The notes under the pieces are model-generated. The model searched no databases, was not told where the DNA came from, and worked only from the letters and a program-made list of their open reading frames with translations. The position numbers were made by a program, and so were the translations under genes. From Amoebophrya sp. A120 (lineage: Eukaryota > Sar > Dinophyceae > Syndiniales > Amoebophryaceae), in NCBI GenBank assembly GCA_905178155.1, contig CAJINV010000003.1:11697105-11761104 (forward strand): a stretch of DNA of 64,000 nt, read 5' to 3'. Positions 33,801-42,900 of this stretch are shown here, in pieces; position 1 is the stretch's first letter, and each line of letters starts with the position of its first letter.

Positions 33801-33882
33801 AGCAACCCTTCAGACCTTGCACCTCCGCCTGCAACAAGTCACCGAAGCGGTGGATCAGACGCCTTTCGACCTGGTCGTCCAT
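15884..33882 (-). CDS. Giant SF1 helicase-like protein (UvrD/TRANK1-like), ~3,900 aa, about 20 introns
   Basis: ATG at 33882 (MDDQVERRL..). Exon 1 (33882-29571) encodes a short coiled segment, ~700 residues of acidic disorder, then an SF1 motor: Walker A GRSGTGKTT (about residue 980), Walker B VLVDEAQD (about 1370) and ADTAQCIA (motif III). Exon 2 (29249-26850) continues with NYRT, VLEAKGLEF (motif V) and LYVCVTRPKSQL (motif VI), then a TPR-like stretch. This order matches UvrD-type helicases of the TRANK1 kind. Later exons are mostly helical or charged: 26595-26456, 26115-25532, 25021-24785, 24460-24446, 24274-24180, 23902-22909, 22656-22533, 22253-22137, 21896-21020, 20798-20756, 20531-20300, 19983-19917, 19766-19717, 19458-19157, 18871-18819, 18651-18633, 18512-18025, 16811-16698 and about 16461-15884. 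Introns 18872-19156 and 18513-18632 are GT-AG; the rest are introners. Junctions were checked by translation (e.g. ..FAVKN|ESIPDV.., ..KKHQ-type frames kept). The microexon near 24450 and the joints at 18.65 and 16.5 kb are less certain. Substrate and role are unknown. Confidence 0.85.
16462..16697. mobile_element. Probable introner, weak TIRs
   Basis: An intron between two helicase exons. The inward ends ACAGGGAAACTAC (left) and TATCGCTTGAAAACAAAGAAACTAG (minus-strand reading of the right end) share an A-rich AAACTA core. No clear duplication, so the boundaries are good to about 10 bp. Confidence 0.45.
16812..18024. mobile_element. Introner, C-rich (CCCCCAC) family, interrupted by a nested transposon
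   Basis: The ends match this family (left AAGGAAAAATCCCCCCTG..CCCCATATTGAAAG; right GATATGGGGACGAGGGGGGATT..TTCGATA). The flanks TAATC/TCATC are a 4/5 duplication. The total is 1,213 bp; without the nested 864-bp element and its 5-bp duplication it is 344 bp, in line with sister copies of 306-340 bp. Helicase frame ..STSLDD|YMGGGG.. is restored by excision. Confidence 0.85.
16959..17822. mobile_element. Non-autonomous inverted-repeat transposon nested inside an introner
   Basis: About 60-bp TIRs begin TTAGGGCGGAAAAATCGGCA at 16959 and end with the reverse complement at 17822 (two or three mismatches in the outer 45 bp). The 5-bp duplication TTTGT lies at 16954-16958 and 17823-17827. The interior is GC-rich with C/G runs and no credible transposase ORF, i.e. 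MITE-like. Confidence 0.92.
18652..18818. mobile_element. Introner, CAAAAGTATCG family
   Basis: 167 bp. The left end TATCCTGTGCAAACGTATCGC and the right end GCGATACTTTTGCCCTGCACAAG are reverse complements. The duplication is not recognisable (ACCAT/GCAGC). It sits between two short helicase exons. Confidence 0.65.
19459..19716. mobile_element. Introner, CTGGGTCTGG family
   Basis: 258 bp with TIRs of AAAAATGTCTGGGTCTGGAA type. The degraded duplication CGTCC/TTTCC still leaves the helicase frame intact when the 3' copy is kept (..IVQSLD|DQIELVDP..). Confidence 0.85.
19767..19916. mobile_element. Introner, CAAAAGTATCG family
   Basis: 150 bp, the shortest copy. TIRs are CATCCTGTGCAAAAGTATCG on the left and CGATACTTTTGCACAGGATA on the right, with flanks GTGGG/GCGGG. 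Excision gives ..LEQEDPL|FFGRGL... Confidence 0.88.
19984..20299. mobile_element. Introner, C-rich (CCCCCAC) family
   Basis: 316 bp, from TATCAAAAGGAAAAATCCCC to GGGGATTTTTCACTTTGATA, with a perfect TCCAG duplication at 19979-19983 and 20300-20304. The helicase frame ..MAESML|EEHLGK.. is restored. Confidence 0.92.
20532..20755. mobile_element. Introner, TATCGC/GAAAAA family
   Basis: 224 bp. The inverted ends CATCGCACGAAAAAACTC and (minus strand) TATCGCGAGAAAAAGCTAC are similar. The CACGG duplication at 20527-20531 and 20756-20760 is perfect. Frame ..NESAV|NSCLND.. is restored. Confidence 0.85.
20799..21019. mobile_element. Introner, GTGCACAACTCC family
   Basis: 221 bp. The left end TATGACAATGCATAACTTCTCC and the right end GGAATTCTGCACTCTCATA are inverted copies. 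The TGGAA duplication at 20794-20798 and 21020-21024 is perfect. Frame ..EELLDS|SLLRVN.. is restored. Confidence 0.88.
21897..22136. mobile_element. Introner, CTGGGTCTGG family
   Basis: 240 bp with clear TIRs. The GCTTC duplication at 21892-21896 and 22137-22141 is perfect. Helicase frame ..NERVRE|ADGLKR.. is restored. Confidence 0.93.
22254..22532. mobile_element. Introner, GTAAAAACG family
   Basis: 279 bp, left TATCCTGTGTAAAAACGTCT and right AGACGTTTTTACTCACGATA. The TCTTC duplication at 22249-22253 and 22533-22537 is perfect. Frame ..KAIAK|TYEREI.. is restored. Confidence 0.93.
22657..22908. mobile_element. Introner, CTGGGTCTGG family
   Basis: 252 bp with TIRs AAATGTGCCTGGGTCTGGAA and its inverse. 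The TTGCT duplication at 22652-22656 and 22909-22913 is perfect. Confidence 0.93.
23903..24179. mobile_element. Introner, CTGGGTCTGG family (variant ends)
   Basis: 277 bp. The ends TATCAACTGCAAATATCCCTGG and ..CCAGACATAACATATTTGCA are more diverged than in sister copies. The AGAAA duplication at 23898-23902 and 24180-24184 is perfect. Confidence 0.88.
24275..24445. mobile_element. Introner, CAGAGAAAAAAG family
   Basis: 171 bp, left TATCCCAGAGAAAAAAGCTG, right GCCGGCTTTTTTCTGTGTGATA. The CTTAT duplication at 24270-24274 and 24446-24450 is perfect. Confidence 0.9.
24461..24783. mobile_element. Probable introner, CGAAATCGA family
   Basis: 323 bp. The inverted ends TCAGGCTCGAAATCGATAAA and (minus) TCAGAATCGAAATCGACAAA are clear, but no duplication is visible. 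It is separated from the 24275 element by only about 15 nt; an in-frame TGA immediately upstream of the downstream exon's frame requires an intron end here. Confidence 0.65.
25022..25531. mobile_element. Introner, GTGCACAACTCC family, enlarged
   Basis: The ends TATGAGAGTGCACAACTCCC and GGGAGTTGTGCATTGTCATA match the 20799 copy. The GCCAG duplication at 25017-25021 and 25532-25536 is perfect. At 510 bp it is over twice its sister's length; about 275 bp between ~25228 and ~25505 look inserted, bounded by GAGGGG-type direct repeats. Frame ..DLTQLA|CLTKSV.. is restored. Confidence 0.9.
26116..26455. mobile_element. Introner, C-rich (CCCCCAC) family
   Basis: 340 bp. The AGCAC duplication at 26111-26115 and 26456-26460 is perfect. 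The interior contains a GCAATTTGT segment equivalent to the site hit by the nested transposon in the 16812 copy. Frame ..RPSQVL|IKKLDA.. is restored. Confidence 0.9.
26596..26849. mobile_element. Introner, CTGGGTCTGG family
   Basis: 254 bp. The TCAAT duplication at 26591-26595 and 26850-26854 is perfect. Frame ..SLDQIE|TGLLLE.. is restored. Confidence 0.94.
29250..29570. mobile_element. Introner, C-rich (CCCCCAC) family
   Basis: 321 bp. The CGTTT duplication at 29245-29249 and 29571-29575 is perfect. It lies between helicase motif III and the NYRT motif; excision gives ..FAVKN|ESIPDV.., so it interrupts the motor domain itself. Confidence 0.93.
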
Positions 33883-34919
33883 GATTGTTCTCCTACTGTT
33901 TGTACGCAGGAAGGATGGTGTTAGGTTTCGAATTAGCTGGTACCGATGATCAGTGATTCCGACTTCTGCGCAAACGCAAAACGCAACCTCTTGGCTTCCT
34001 CGCCCTCACGGGAGTGAGAGGTACAGATGTGCCGGGCGGTGGATCGAAAAATCAAGAAAACGCGATACCGAGTGGAGCCGTCAGCTTTGGGCAAAGAACT
34101 GCGAAGTAGCAGTGCCTGGGATGAAAACCAGCAAGCTTGTAAGTGGAGCTAAAGCTAGAGTCTAGCAAAGGGAGCAAGCAGCTGCCATTTCTAAAAATTT
34201 GCTATTGCTACGATCTGGATGTGGTATGCCGTCAGCAACACAAACTGGAAAGACTGAGACGCGATACTGGTCACAAACCTGTGCTCGCTGTGCAAGAGCG
34301 TGCAATAAATTACGAATCACGACACAACCGAACCTTCGCAAACAGGATCTGTTAAATGAAGCAGCGCCCTCGCCTTCAACCCAGCACGGCAGCCCGCGGA
34401 CTGCAACTGCTTGGCGCCCGGCAAAAGCCCGCCGCTGAGCGGAGGAACCGCTCCTGTTCCCTTAGGCGCGCCGCCGGTTAGTACCGCCACACTACCCAAG
34501 GCCATGGCTTGGGGGCCGCGGGCACATCGGGCACCCGCGCCAGCGTCGGGCTAACCTTGCGAGGAGCAGCCCGAAGACAAGAAGCGACCTGCCGCGAGAT
34601 CACAACGCTTAACCTGATGATCACTTACATCTTTATTTTGATTTTGACCACGATGTCGTCCGAATGAGCGCGAACACCTTCTCCTTGAGTAGTCAAATAA
34701 AACCCTGCGGTCCAAGATACAGGTATAATTCCAAACTGAGAAATTGTGTCGCTTTCAACATTTTCAAATATCAACACTTCTTGTCGCGTAGTTGGTACAG
34801 TTTCCCTATCAGGCAGTTCACCTTCAAGAACATCAACAACCAGAGTCGCTTCAACACAAAGGGCATGGACTACTTTGCTACTTCTTCGCCAGCCACCATC
34901 TCATCTTTCATTCTTCCAC
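33883..34919. other. Intergenic region with a small GC-rich patch
   Basis: No gene seen. A GC-rich patch at about 34340-34620 contains short inverted pieces (e.g. CCCGCCGCTGAGCGG). It holds the upstream region of the helicase and the 3' side of the RRM gene. Confidence 0.5.
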
Positions 34920-36368
34920 TCACTGCATCGCTCCTCCCGGTGGAGCTCCACCGAGCGGCATTTGGTTTGGCGATCCCATTGGAGGTTGATATTGCCCGTA
35001 TGGACCTCCGCCCTTGTCGCCTCCGCCGTAGCCGTAGTTCTGCCCGCCCTTTTTCCCGTGGTGCCCCTTGTTCAACTCCCTTCTTCCCGGCATCTTGAAT
35101 TTCACTTCCATAGCGCCCTCTGCGCCGGGCAGCGCGCGGCCGTTGCACTGCGCGATGGACTCCCGCGCCATTTGCACGGTGACGAAGTTCACAATCCCCG
35201 CTGGCCTCTGGTTTTCGCCCTGCGGTGGTATTACGTGCGAATTCGTTACCATGCCGAACTGCTGGAAGTAGGCACGCAGGTCGTCCTTGCTCCACTGCGG
35301 CGGGAAACCAATCACGTAGATGGACTCGCACTCGTTCGACCCGGGCCTCCGGTCGTCCTTCCCGCCGTCCTTCCCGCCATCCGGGACGCCGTTCATGCCC
35401 AATGGGGCGACACCACCCATACCCTTGCCGCCGCCCCTGTTTTAATGTGGTGGTAAGTGTGAAGATCTTTGTAGAAGCTAATCGTCGTGTGTGGTACTAC
35501 GTAAGTACCTGCTGTGTGAACAACATGATCCAGAACGATATCTAAGACTGAGTTAGTACCTACCAGTACAACTGCAAATCAAAACAAATCCCCAATACTA
35601 GTGGGGTAGTCTAATACCACTGGTCGTCTCCTCCGTGGTAGCCTCCTCCTTTATCGTACCCCCCGCCGTAGGGCCCGGAATCGTACCCCTTCTTCCCGTA
35701 GCCTTTCCCGGCGCCGTACCCGCCTCCGTACCCTCCGTAGCCGCCGCCTTTCCCGGCTTTGCCTTGGCCGAGGTACCCGCTGGGTCCCGCGACCGACCCC
35801 AAGGTGGTCCGCTGTCGGTTCTCAAAGCGCATGCGGATCTGCGACCGAACGTATTCCCGAAACGACCGTTCGTTCAGGTCGTAATTGAAAAAATCCGCGA
35901 GGCGGTCGGCGCGCCAGGGCTTCTCGTCGTGGAGATCTATCTCCAGCAAGACGGACTCCAGACACCGCTTGGCTTCGTCGCTGTCGAGGTCTGAGGTGTG
36001 GTGGATTTTTGCGGCTCGTTTTATTGGTATTGCGAAGCCCCACACAGTGATAGTACAGCACTTACTCCCTTTCGTTTCGTATCACGACGTATACGACAGT
36101 AGATACCAAACAGACAAACATAAATCATGGCCTGTCAAGTTTGAATCATCCCAAATTGAAATCACAAGGAGCACAACAGAAATCAGTAAGTACTTGTCAA
36201 CGTCCCGCTGTTTATGTCGTCCAGCTGCTGCGTTTCAGTTTGGTGATAGGCCCTCTGCAGGTAAAACTGCAGTGAACCGGGCCAGGGGCCGGAGCCATCG
36301 CTCCCCGCGTCGGTGTGCTCACAGAGCTTGAAGTTGACGTCAATCGTCCTCTCGTCGTTCATACTCAT
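34920..36368 (-). CDS. Glycine-rich RNA-binding protein with one RRM
   Basis: Three exons: 36368-36194, 35990-35618 and 35436-34920. They sum to exactly 355 codons (354 aa) with two GT-AG introns (35991-36193, donor GTACTT; 35437-35617, donor GTATTA, acceptor AAAACAG). The N-terminal ~125 residues are not recognised. A Gly/Tyr-rich region (YGGGYDKGGGYHGG) leads into an RRM in exon 3: RNP2 SIYVIGF, then the RNP1-like segment AGIVNFVTV. The tail is again Gly/Pro-rich (PMGSPNQMPLGGAPPGG). Such proteins usually act in pre-mRNA processing or mRNA binding; the target is unknown. If the second intron is not spliced, exon 2 ends at a stop (DDQWY) and two shorter proteins would result, but the joined frame is continuous and Gly-rich across the joint, which favours one gene. 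A start at 36434 (MCCVIPQK) is also open. Confidence 0.8.
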
Positions 36369-37007
36369 GGTGGGCTGAGGAATTCTGCGGATCGGGGCGA
36401 GGGGAGGTCGCTTTTGGGGGATGACGCAGCACAAAGGGTCAAGCAGTTGTGGTAGTTAATCAGAAAAAATCTGTACGTCGGCGGTAAACATTACATGATG
36501 TCCGGGGTACGGAGCAGAACTTTTCGCCTTCTTGTCTTCTACGACCGAAGGCTAGTAAGTACTCTTTTACTCCATCAGAAAATCTTCGGAATCAATGAAG
36601 TTGCTGGTTGTGTCGCTGTGAAAAAAGTCGTGAAAAATTTTCCATGAAAAACAATTCTAGTTCTTTTCGTGGGGATCTAATCGAAAAAAGAAGTTACTTT
36701 TTTTTCACAGCAGGGGATCGCGCTTTGAGCAGATCGGAAAAACTGAATCACGTACGGATCGGCCTTGTTTCTTTCAAGTTGCAAAATCTTCAAAACATGC
36801 ATCCAAAGATCCCTTTCGCTTCGCACTGCAGATACTAAATACCATCTCATCAGAGGAGCCGTAGTAGAATGGAGTGCTTTCGCTTTGCGAACACCAAGGC
36901 AAAATGAATTCTCGTCGCGCCGTCAAATTTGATAGGCGCTTTGTTTGATTGAACAAATACAGAATTAGCTGATAAAATATGTATGCACCATACAAACCCC
37001 CTGTCCC
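36369..37007. other. Intergenic region, nothing recognised
   Basis: Short AT-rich spacer between the RFC3-like gene and the RRM gene; no coding signal or repeat seen. Confidence 0.5.
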
Positions 37008-39067
37008 TCACAACAGCGTCAATTTTGGTTTGTCCAACCCCATTCTCTGCTGCTTTAATTTCTCTTGTAAGACCGGGTCGGCTTCCTCTGCTTGTCGTTG
37101 CTGGTAGAATTCCAGTAAACTCCGCCGCATATGCCGGTCGTCGTCCTTCTGCTTTTTGTCAAAAATCTGCCCGATCGCGAAGCTGATAAACGCTAGCACG
37201 TGGAGCATCACCGTCGAGTTGGCGATCGGCGAGACGGAGGAGGAAAAAGCGCTGTTGTTCCGGACCCGCTGGATGATTTCGCAGTGCTGTTTCAGCAGCT
37301 GCGTGCGCCCGTACACGGACTTCTTGTAGAAGTCAAGCTCAGAAAGAAACCTGGAGAGATGAAGTAGACGGCATTGCTTGGCATACTGGATCTGCATGCC
37401 GAAACATAGCAAGACCAAGAATCTAAACGTAAAATAATGACAGCCCAAATAATCGTTATCGTTTTACAAAAAACAAGTACTTCCGCCTCAGATGCATCAG
37501 CAGCACTTCCGGCTCGACGGAGATGAGCAATTGCTCCACCGCGAAAACAATCCCTTCAAAGGCAATATCCACCTTCCCGAGCGTCTCATTGCTGTTGAAG
37601 TCGTCTTCTTGGATTTTCTTCACAATCCTCTGCTCCACCACTCGGACCCACTCGGGTACCACGGGCTGGATCAGTTTCGCCTCCGAAGATTTCTTCGCAA
37701 AGGAGGCCTGCAGCATCCACAGTGCCTGCTTCAAGTCGCCTTTCACGTGACTAGTAATGTGCTGGTAAAGCTCGTCGAGAATCGTCGGGTTGTAATTTAG
37801 GTCAACCAGGTTCGCGAGCCGCTCGCCTGGAGTGGTCGGATAACTAGATAGCGACGGTGGATTTACATACAGATGAAAATGCACATACCGCTACTAAACC
37901 CTCCCGTTGTGGCAAAATTATCGTGTTCTTGGCGTCGGAATCTATCATTGCAGCAAAAAATAAAAATCGTACGAAATCGATGACAAAAAATACTCAAAAA
38001 TAAATACGTTCCACCACCCTGGCCAGTATTCTGCAGATTGTTTGGTCGTCCGGGCTGCATATCCTGACGCGCGTGCACCTGCCCTGAATCGGGTCAATTA
38101 GCTGTTGTGCGTCCTGGCAGACCAGAAAAACCTTCCGGTATTTCGAAACGATTTCCATCGTCCGGCGCAGCGCGGACTGCGCCTCCATGGAGAGCAAGCT
38201 TGCGTTGTAGATGACAAACACCCGGATGAGGGGTGGCGGGGTTTTGTTTTTGCCGCGCGTGTTCGTCGGCTCGTGGCGGTCGATAGTACTTCCCGCGGGT
38301 ATATCTTTTCCTGCGTTTTTTATGTCTGCTACATTTGATGCGTCACCCCCTACCTGCTGTGGCTGAAAAAACCCGCCTTGCCCGAGCAGCGGTTTTTTCT
38401 TGTTCATGAAGTTATTTGCACCGCCTCCGTTGTTGTCTTTTGTCTTGCTCCCGCCCTTCGCAGTCGCCTCGGCCGCCTCCACACCCTGGAGCAATAGGGA
38501 GCACAAAACTTTCGAGTCTTTCGACCCGGATAAAGACACGTCCAGTTCTGTGTGCACCGGCGACTCGATGTATTTGACGTCCACGTTGTTCACCTTCGCG
38601 TGCACCACTTTGGATTCGTTGATCGCAATTTTCCCGAACATCCTCCTCAACAAGCACAATATCCTGGTCTTCTTCCCGGACCCGGCCGGGCCGACGAACA
38701 ACATGTGCGGGAAGTTGCTGTCATCGAGGACTTTCTCCGTGTAGGTGACCTGTTCGATGCCGTAGTCTAGCTCTTCAATCGTTTCTGGTTGGTACTTGTC
38801 CCCGTAAAACCCGAAACGGTTCTTCAACAGCGCCCACTTTTTCTCCACCACCTCGTGCTTCGGAATTTCGAACAGCTTCTGCTCGGCGAGCTCGTGCAAC
38901 AAATCCGTTTCCGTTGGGTTATGCGGATCATGATCTGGGTCGTTTGCTACGATTTCCATATCGACGTCGTTCTCATTGCTGCGATCCGGCTGTGCCGTGG
39001 GAGGTCGCTGTTGGGCGGAATTCACAAGTTTTGCAGCCGCGGGCGCACGGCCTTCGTTGCCATCCAT
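37008..39067 (-). CDS. RFC3: Replication factor C subunit 3-like clamp-loader ATPase
   Basis: Small RFC subunit that helps load PCNA onto primed DNA. Evidence: GPAGSGKKTR (the GKKT Walker A typical of RFC3), SMEAQSALRRTME (RFC box with ALRRTME), PIQGRC (the SRC/arginine-finger box, Ser replaced by Gly, Arg kept) and a C-terminal collar segment (LKQALWMLQAS, PEWVRVVEQRIVKKI). Exons 39067-38007, 37843-37481 and 37350-37008 total 589 codons (588 aa). This exceeds the usual ~350 aa because of a ~90-residue N-terminal extension and a ~75-residue low-complexity insert (GGGANNFMNKKKPLLGQGG). The Walker B site is degenerate (VFVIYNAS), as is common in RFC3. Intron 37351-37480 is GT-AG. For 37844-38006 the only frame-preserving joint has a TA donor and AG acceptor, so non-canonical splicing or a 1-nt sequence error is implied. 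The last exon matches the family weakly. Confidence 0.85.
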
Positions 39068-39925
39068 TTTGATTTCTGAGAACGTGCCACTCGCAATCTA
39101 GATCTTTTTACAACTTCCAGCTCTCACACAAACAGTAGGACACACGTTTCACTTTTTTGCGTTCCTTTTATCAAAGCAAGAGGTGGATCGCTTTTTCCTG
39201 AACATAATGTTTTTGCAGCGGCAGCCTTACTCTGTCACAAGTGTTGATCGAGCGATGTGTACTTGGAGGAACGCGTAAAATGTCATCGCAGCGAAGATCT
39301 TCTTGCATCTTCCTGCTGGTGTGAAGATCAAGAGACGTGATCCCAGGCAGAGGAAAGACAGACGCGAACGCGAAACAACTTCGCACAGATGAAGCAGGCA
39401 AGCAACGCTACTTGGAGCAGGTTTGTCCTCGTACTTGTCACATTCCTTGTTCGCAAAGAATTAACATTTTTTGAAATAATTATTATCTGCCATCGGCCCA
39501 GTGCCTCCAACTCAATCTTATCAACAAAACAGCCTACCCAACAGCACCAGCATCATCGAGTAAACATTGAGCAAGAGCAAATCGTATAAAGTAAATGCCA
39601 ACTTCGTCTGTGGAGACGAATCCAACCGTGGCAGTCTTGTCGATTTATCGATCATACAAAGTAAAGTTCTGAAACGTTGAGTTCTGCAGTAAAAACGTCG
39701 AAACCGACTCCTGTAGGCGTAGAAGATCTCTGTGCAACCAAAGCAAACAGTTTTCATTCATTACAAGTTGTTGTTCTTCAAACCAAAATTGTAGATTAAA
39801 GTAGTACGACTACGAGAAGAAACAAACACAAAACGAAAACAGATCAGAAACAGAAAAAACGCTACCCTTCAAGATGTTTTACTTCTGTGCCAAAAAGTTT
39901 CCGTGTTCATCAACCCCTCCTCCTT
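39068..39925. other. Intergenic region, nothing recognised
   Basis: No supported ORF or RNA gene. It contains the promoter side of the RFC3-like gene and the 3' side of the coiled-coil gene. Confidence 0.5.
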
Positions 39926-42900
39926 CTACAGGCAGCCCAAGGCCACCCCCAAGAGCACGACGGACAGTAGACCGAACAACACCGTGGCGGCCACGTCGAA
40001 ACAGAAACTCTTCTGCGAAACGAAGTGTCCAATCTCGTTCCTCACCGCAAGCTTCCACTGCTCGTCGACCATAAGCGCCGCCTTCTCAATATCCTGAGTA
40101 GAAACGTCCCCACCCAATATTTTTGCTGTTTCAATCATTTTTTTTCTAATACATAGTCTCAGTCTCAAATTCATGCCAATCTGCATGCCTTGTATCTCTC
40201 TCGTATCGCTCCGCCTGGGTGGCATTTTGTTTTTATCCGATTGAAAAGTCCACCACGCGCTACTCAGCTTGAGAAAGTGGATTTATGATGTTGGGGCGTT
40301 TTTACTCAGGATATTCAATCGGCAAATCCGCCCGTTTTTTCTCTTTCCGGATCTGCAGCAATTGCTTCCACACGGTGAAGCCGGCGGTGACGAGAAAATT
40401 CTCCGAATCCAGCACCAGCCCGTTGATGACATTCGTTCTGGCAACAGCAAAAGTTTCGCAGTGCAAAACTCGCTTTCGGAGATACTGCGAGTGCTGTGAA
40501 GGCCCTAAAATATCCACCTTTTCGCCCATCTTTTCAAATCTTGGCCAGTTGATTGCGCGGCGCCCTCGCCGATTATCGCGTAGCGCCTCTTCGATGGCGG
40601 CTGCGCGTCCGCCTTTGCAAACGCGCCACGCCGGGCTGTTCTATTTCTGCCCCGAGGCCCGGGGCAGAAACGCAAGCCAAAGACCCCAGAGAGAAAAGCC
40701 ACCCAAACGAGCCTCCCAATCATATGAGGCCATGGACCCTGAGCGCGCCTCTGCTTGCGCAGGTAAGGCAAGGCGCCCGGCAATAGCGACAAACGCGGAA
40801 AATGCCCCCGGCGAATTTACCCTCCACAAGGCGCAGCCAAGCGAAAGGCTGCGCCCCCCCTCTTATCAGCCCCGGCCTGGCTTGGGCCTGATTCGGAAAC
40901 AGCGCCCACCGCATCTGATCCGGGAGACCTGAAGAGCGAGCAACCCCTGACGAGGTGGCCCGTGCTTCATGGCGCAACATTTTCAGATGTGGACACGGCT
41001 GAAACGGGGAAATATACCTCGGGGCGCATCTTTTCAAATCTGAAAACCAACAGGCGAAAAAGCTGCTGTGCTCTCCTGTGGTTCTTGAGATTTGAAAAGA
41101 TGCCCTCTCAGCATCTTTTCAAATCTGAAGCGCATGGCCTTTGGCCTGCAAAATTTGAAAAGATGCTGAAGGAGCATCTTTTCCATAACGAAGCCACAAG
41201 AGACCCGAGCAATTTACTCTTCTGTGGTTTCCAGGATTTGAAAAGATGCTGAAGGAACATCTTTTCGAATTTCAAAAGGCGCAAAAGAGGAGGGTCGCCT
41301 GCTCCGTTTTCTGTCCGCAGAAGAGCCGCAGAAGAGCCGATCCGTTTTCTGTCCTGAGGTTGCCAAGATTCGAAAAGATGCTGAAGGAGCATCTTTTCAA
41401 ATTTTACATGCCGCAGACGAGGAGGGCAGCTGGCTGTTCTGTGGTTTTCAGGATTTGAAAAGATGCCGAAGGAGCATCTTTTCAAATTTGAGAAACCACG
41501 CAAACGGAGGCCAGCTCAATCTTCTGTGGCTTCCAAAATTTGAAAGGATGCTACCAGCGCATCTTTTCAAATTTCGACAGCCGCGGAAAGGGTGATCAAC
41601 CTACTCTTCTGCGTGGCTTTCAAAATTCGCAAACTTGCTGAGGGGGCATCTTCGCAATCTTCGGAGCCACAAAAGAGGCAAGCAAACAGGTGTCGCCAGA
41701 GGCACGGCTTTGCTTACCATCTGGCGGCCCGCCAACTGGAGCGCAAGTCAAAGCCTTCGACTTTCGTCCGCAATTCTCTGTCTGGGCGCACCAAAGAGGT
41801 TCCCAAATAGGTTCATCAAAATCCACCATACCATGCGGAGTAGCTTAAGTTAATAGCCTCTTGGGAGACCTCACCAAAGAGGTTGCCAAAAAGGTTGTCA
41901 AATTTTGAAAAGATGCTGAAGGAGACATCTTTTCAAAATTTGACAACATCAACAAAGCAAGTGCTTGCGTTGTTGAGGTTGTCAAATTTTGAAAAGATGT
42001 TTCCTTCAGCATCTTTTCAAAATTTAGAGACTGAGCAGCCACTTATCAAAATTTGAAAAGATGCAGAAAGAGCATCTTTTCAAAATTTGATACTTGCGCT
42101 GTTCGGGTTGTCAAATTTTGAAAAGATGTTTCCTTCAGCATCTTTTCAAAATTTGGAGAGTGAGCAGCCACCTATCAAAATTTGAAAACTCGTTTCCGGA
42201 GATACTGCGAGTGCTGGGCTGCAGAAGTGGTCTCGTCGCTGGAAGCGTCGTGCGTGGCAGGAGCTGGTCCCATCTGTTGATGAATAACGCGTTTGCAGAA
42301 AATTCTTGTGGCGAATACGAATTTGTGTATTTCTATTGATGTATCTACTTCTCATGCAGGTGATCGTCACACGACCTCGTGGTCCTCAGAGAAGCTGAAG
42401 CATTGCGTCTTTGCATAACGAGAACGAAAATCCGCTTTCCATTTTATAGAAGAAAAAACGCAAATAAAACTCAAAAATACGTTTCCGCCGTCCGTGAGCA
42501 AGAACTGCAGTTGCGCCTTTTCTTCCCGCCACTTTTGCTCGTTCTTTTGCAGTTGCAGCCGCATCTTCTTCAGTTCCGCTTCCGCACTGGCCTTCGCGTT
42601 GGTTTCCGCGAAAGCGACTTCTCTTTCCAGCTGCTTTTTCCCTTTCACCCTTTCCTTCTCCAATTCTCTGACCCGCACCTCCGCTTGCTCGAGCTTCGTC
42701 GCAAGCTCCTCAATCCGGACCGACTGCCGCGACGCCTTCTCCTTCTCAAACTCGGATTGGTAATTCTTTGATCCGTGACTCGTTTTAATATTCCGGAACG
42801 TCGCCGCACTGTTCGCCATTCTGTGCGAGGAGGGCGATGCGGTTCTCGGTGTGAAAGAAAAAGCTCCGCCCGCCACCGGGGAAGAGGACGAGGACCCATG

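Noticed and set aside
35611-36045. A separate gene ending DDQWY
   Set aside because: A GT-AG joint to the RRM exon keeps the frame and Gly-rich character, and total exon length is an exact multiple of three.
37994-39067. Treating the first RFC3 exon as the complete gene
   Set aside because: The following minus-strand exons match the RFC collar region and join in frame, so the ORF end at 37994 is intronic read-through.
41085-42160. CRISPR-like appearance of repeated palindromes with variable spacers
   Set aside because: The unit varies in length and sequence, spacers are irregular, no cas genes exist, and the window is eukaryotic.
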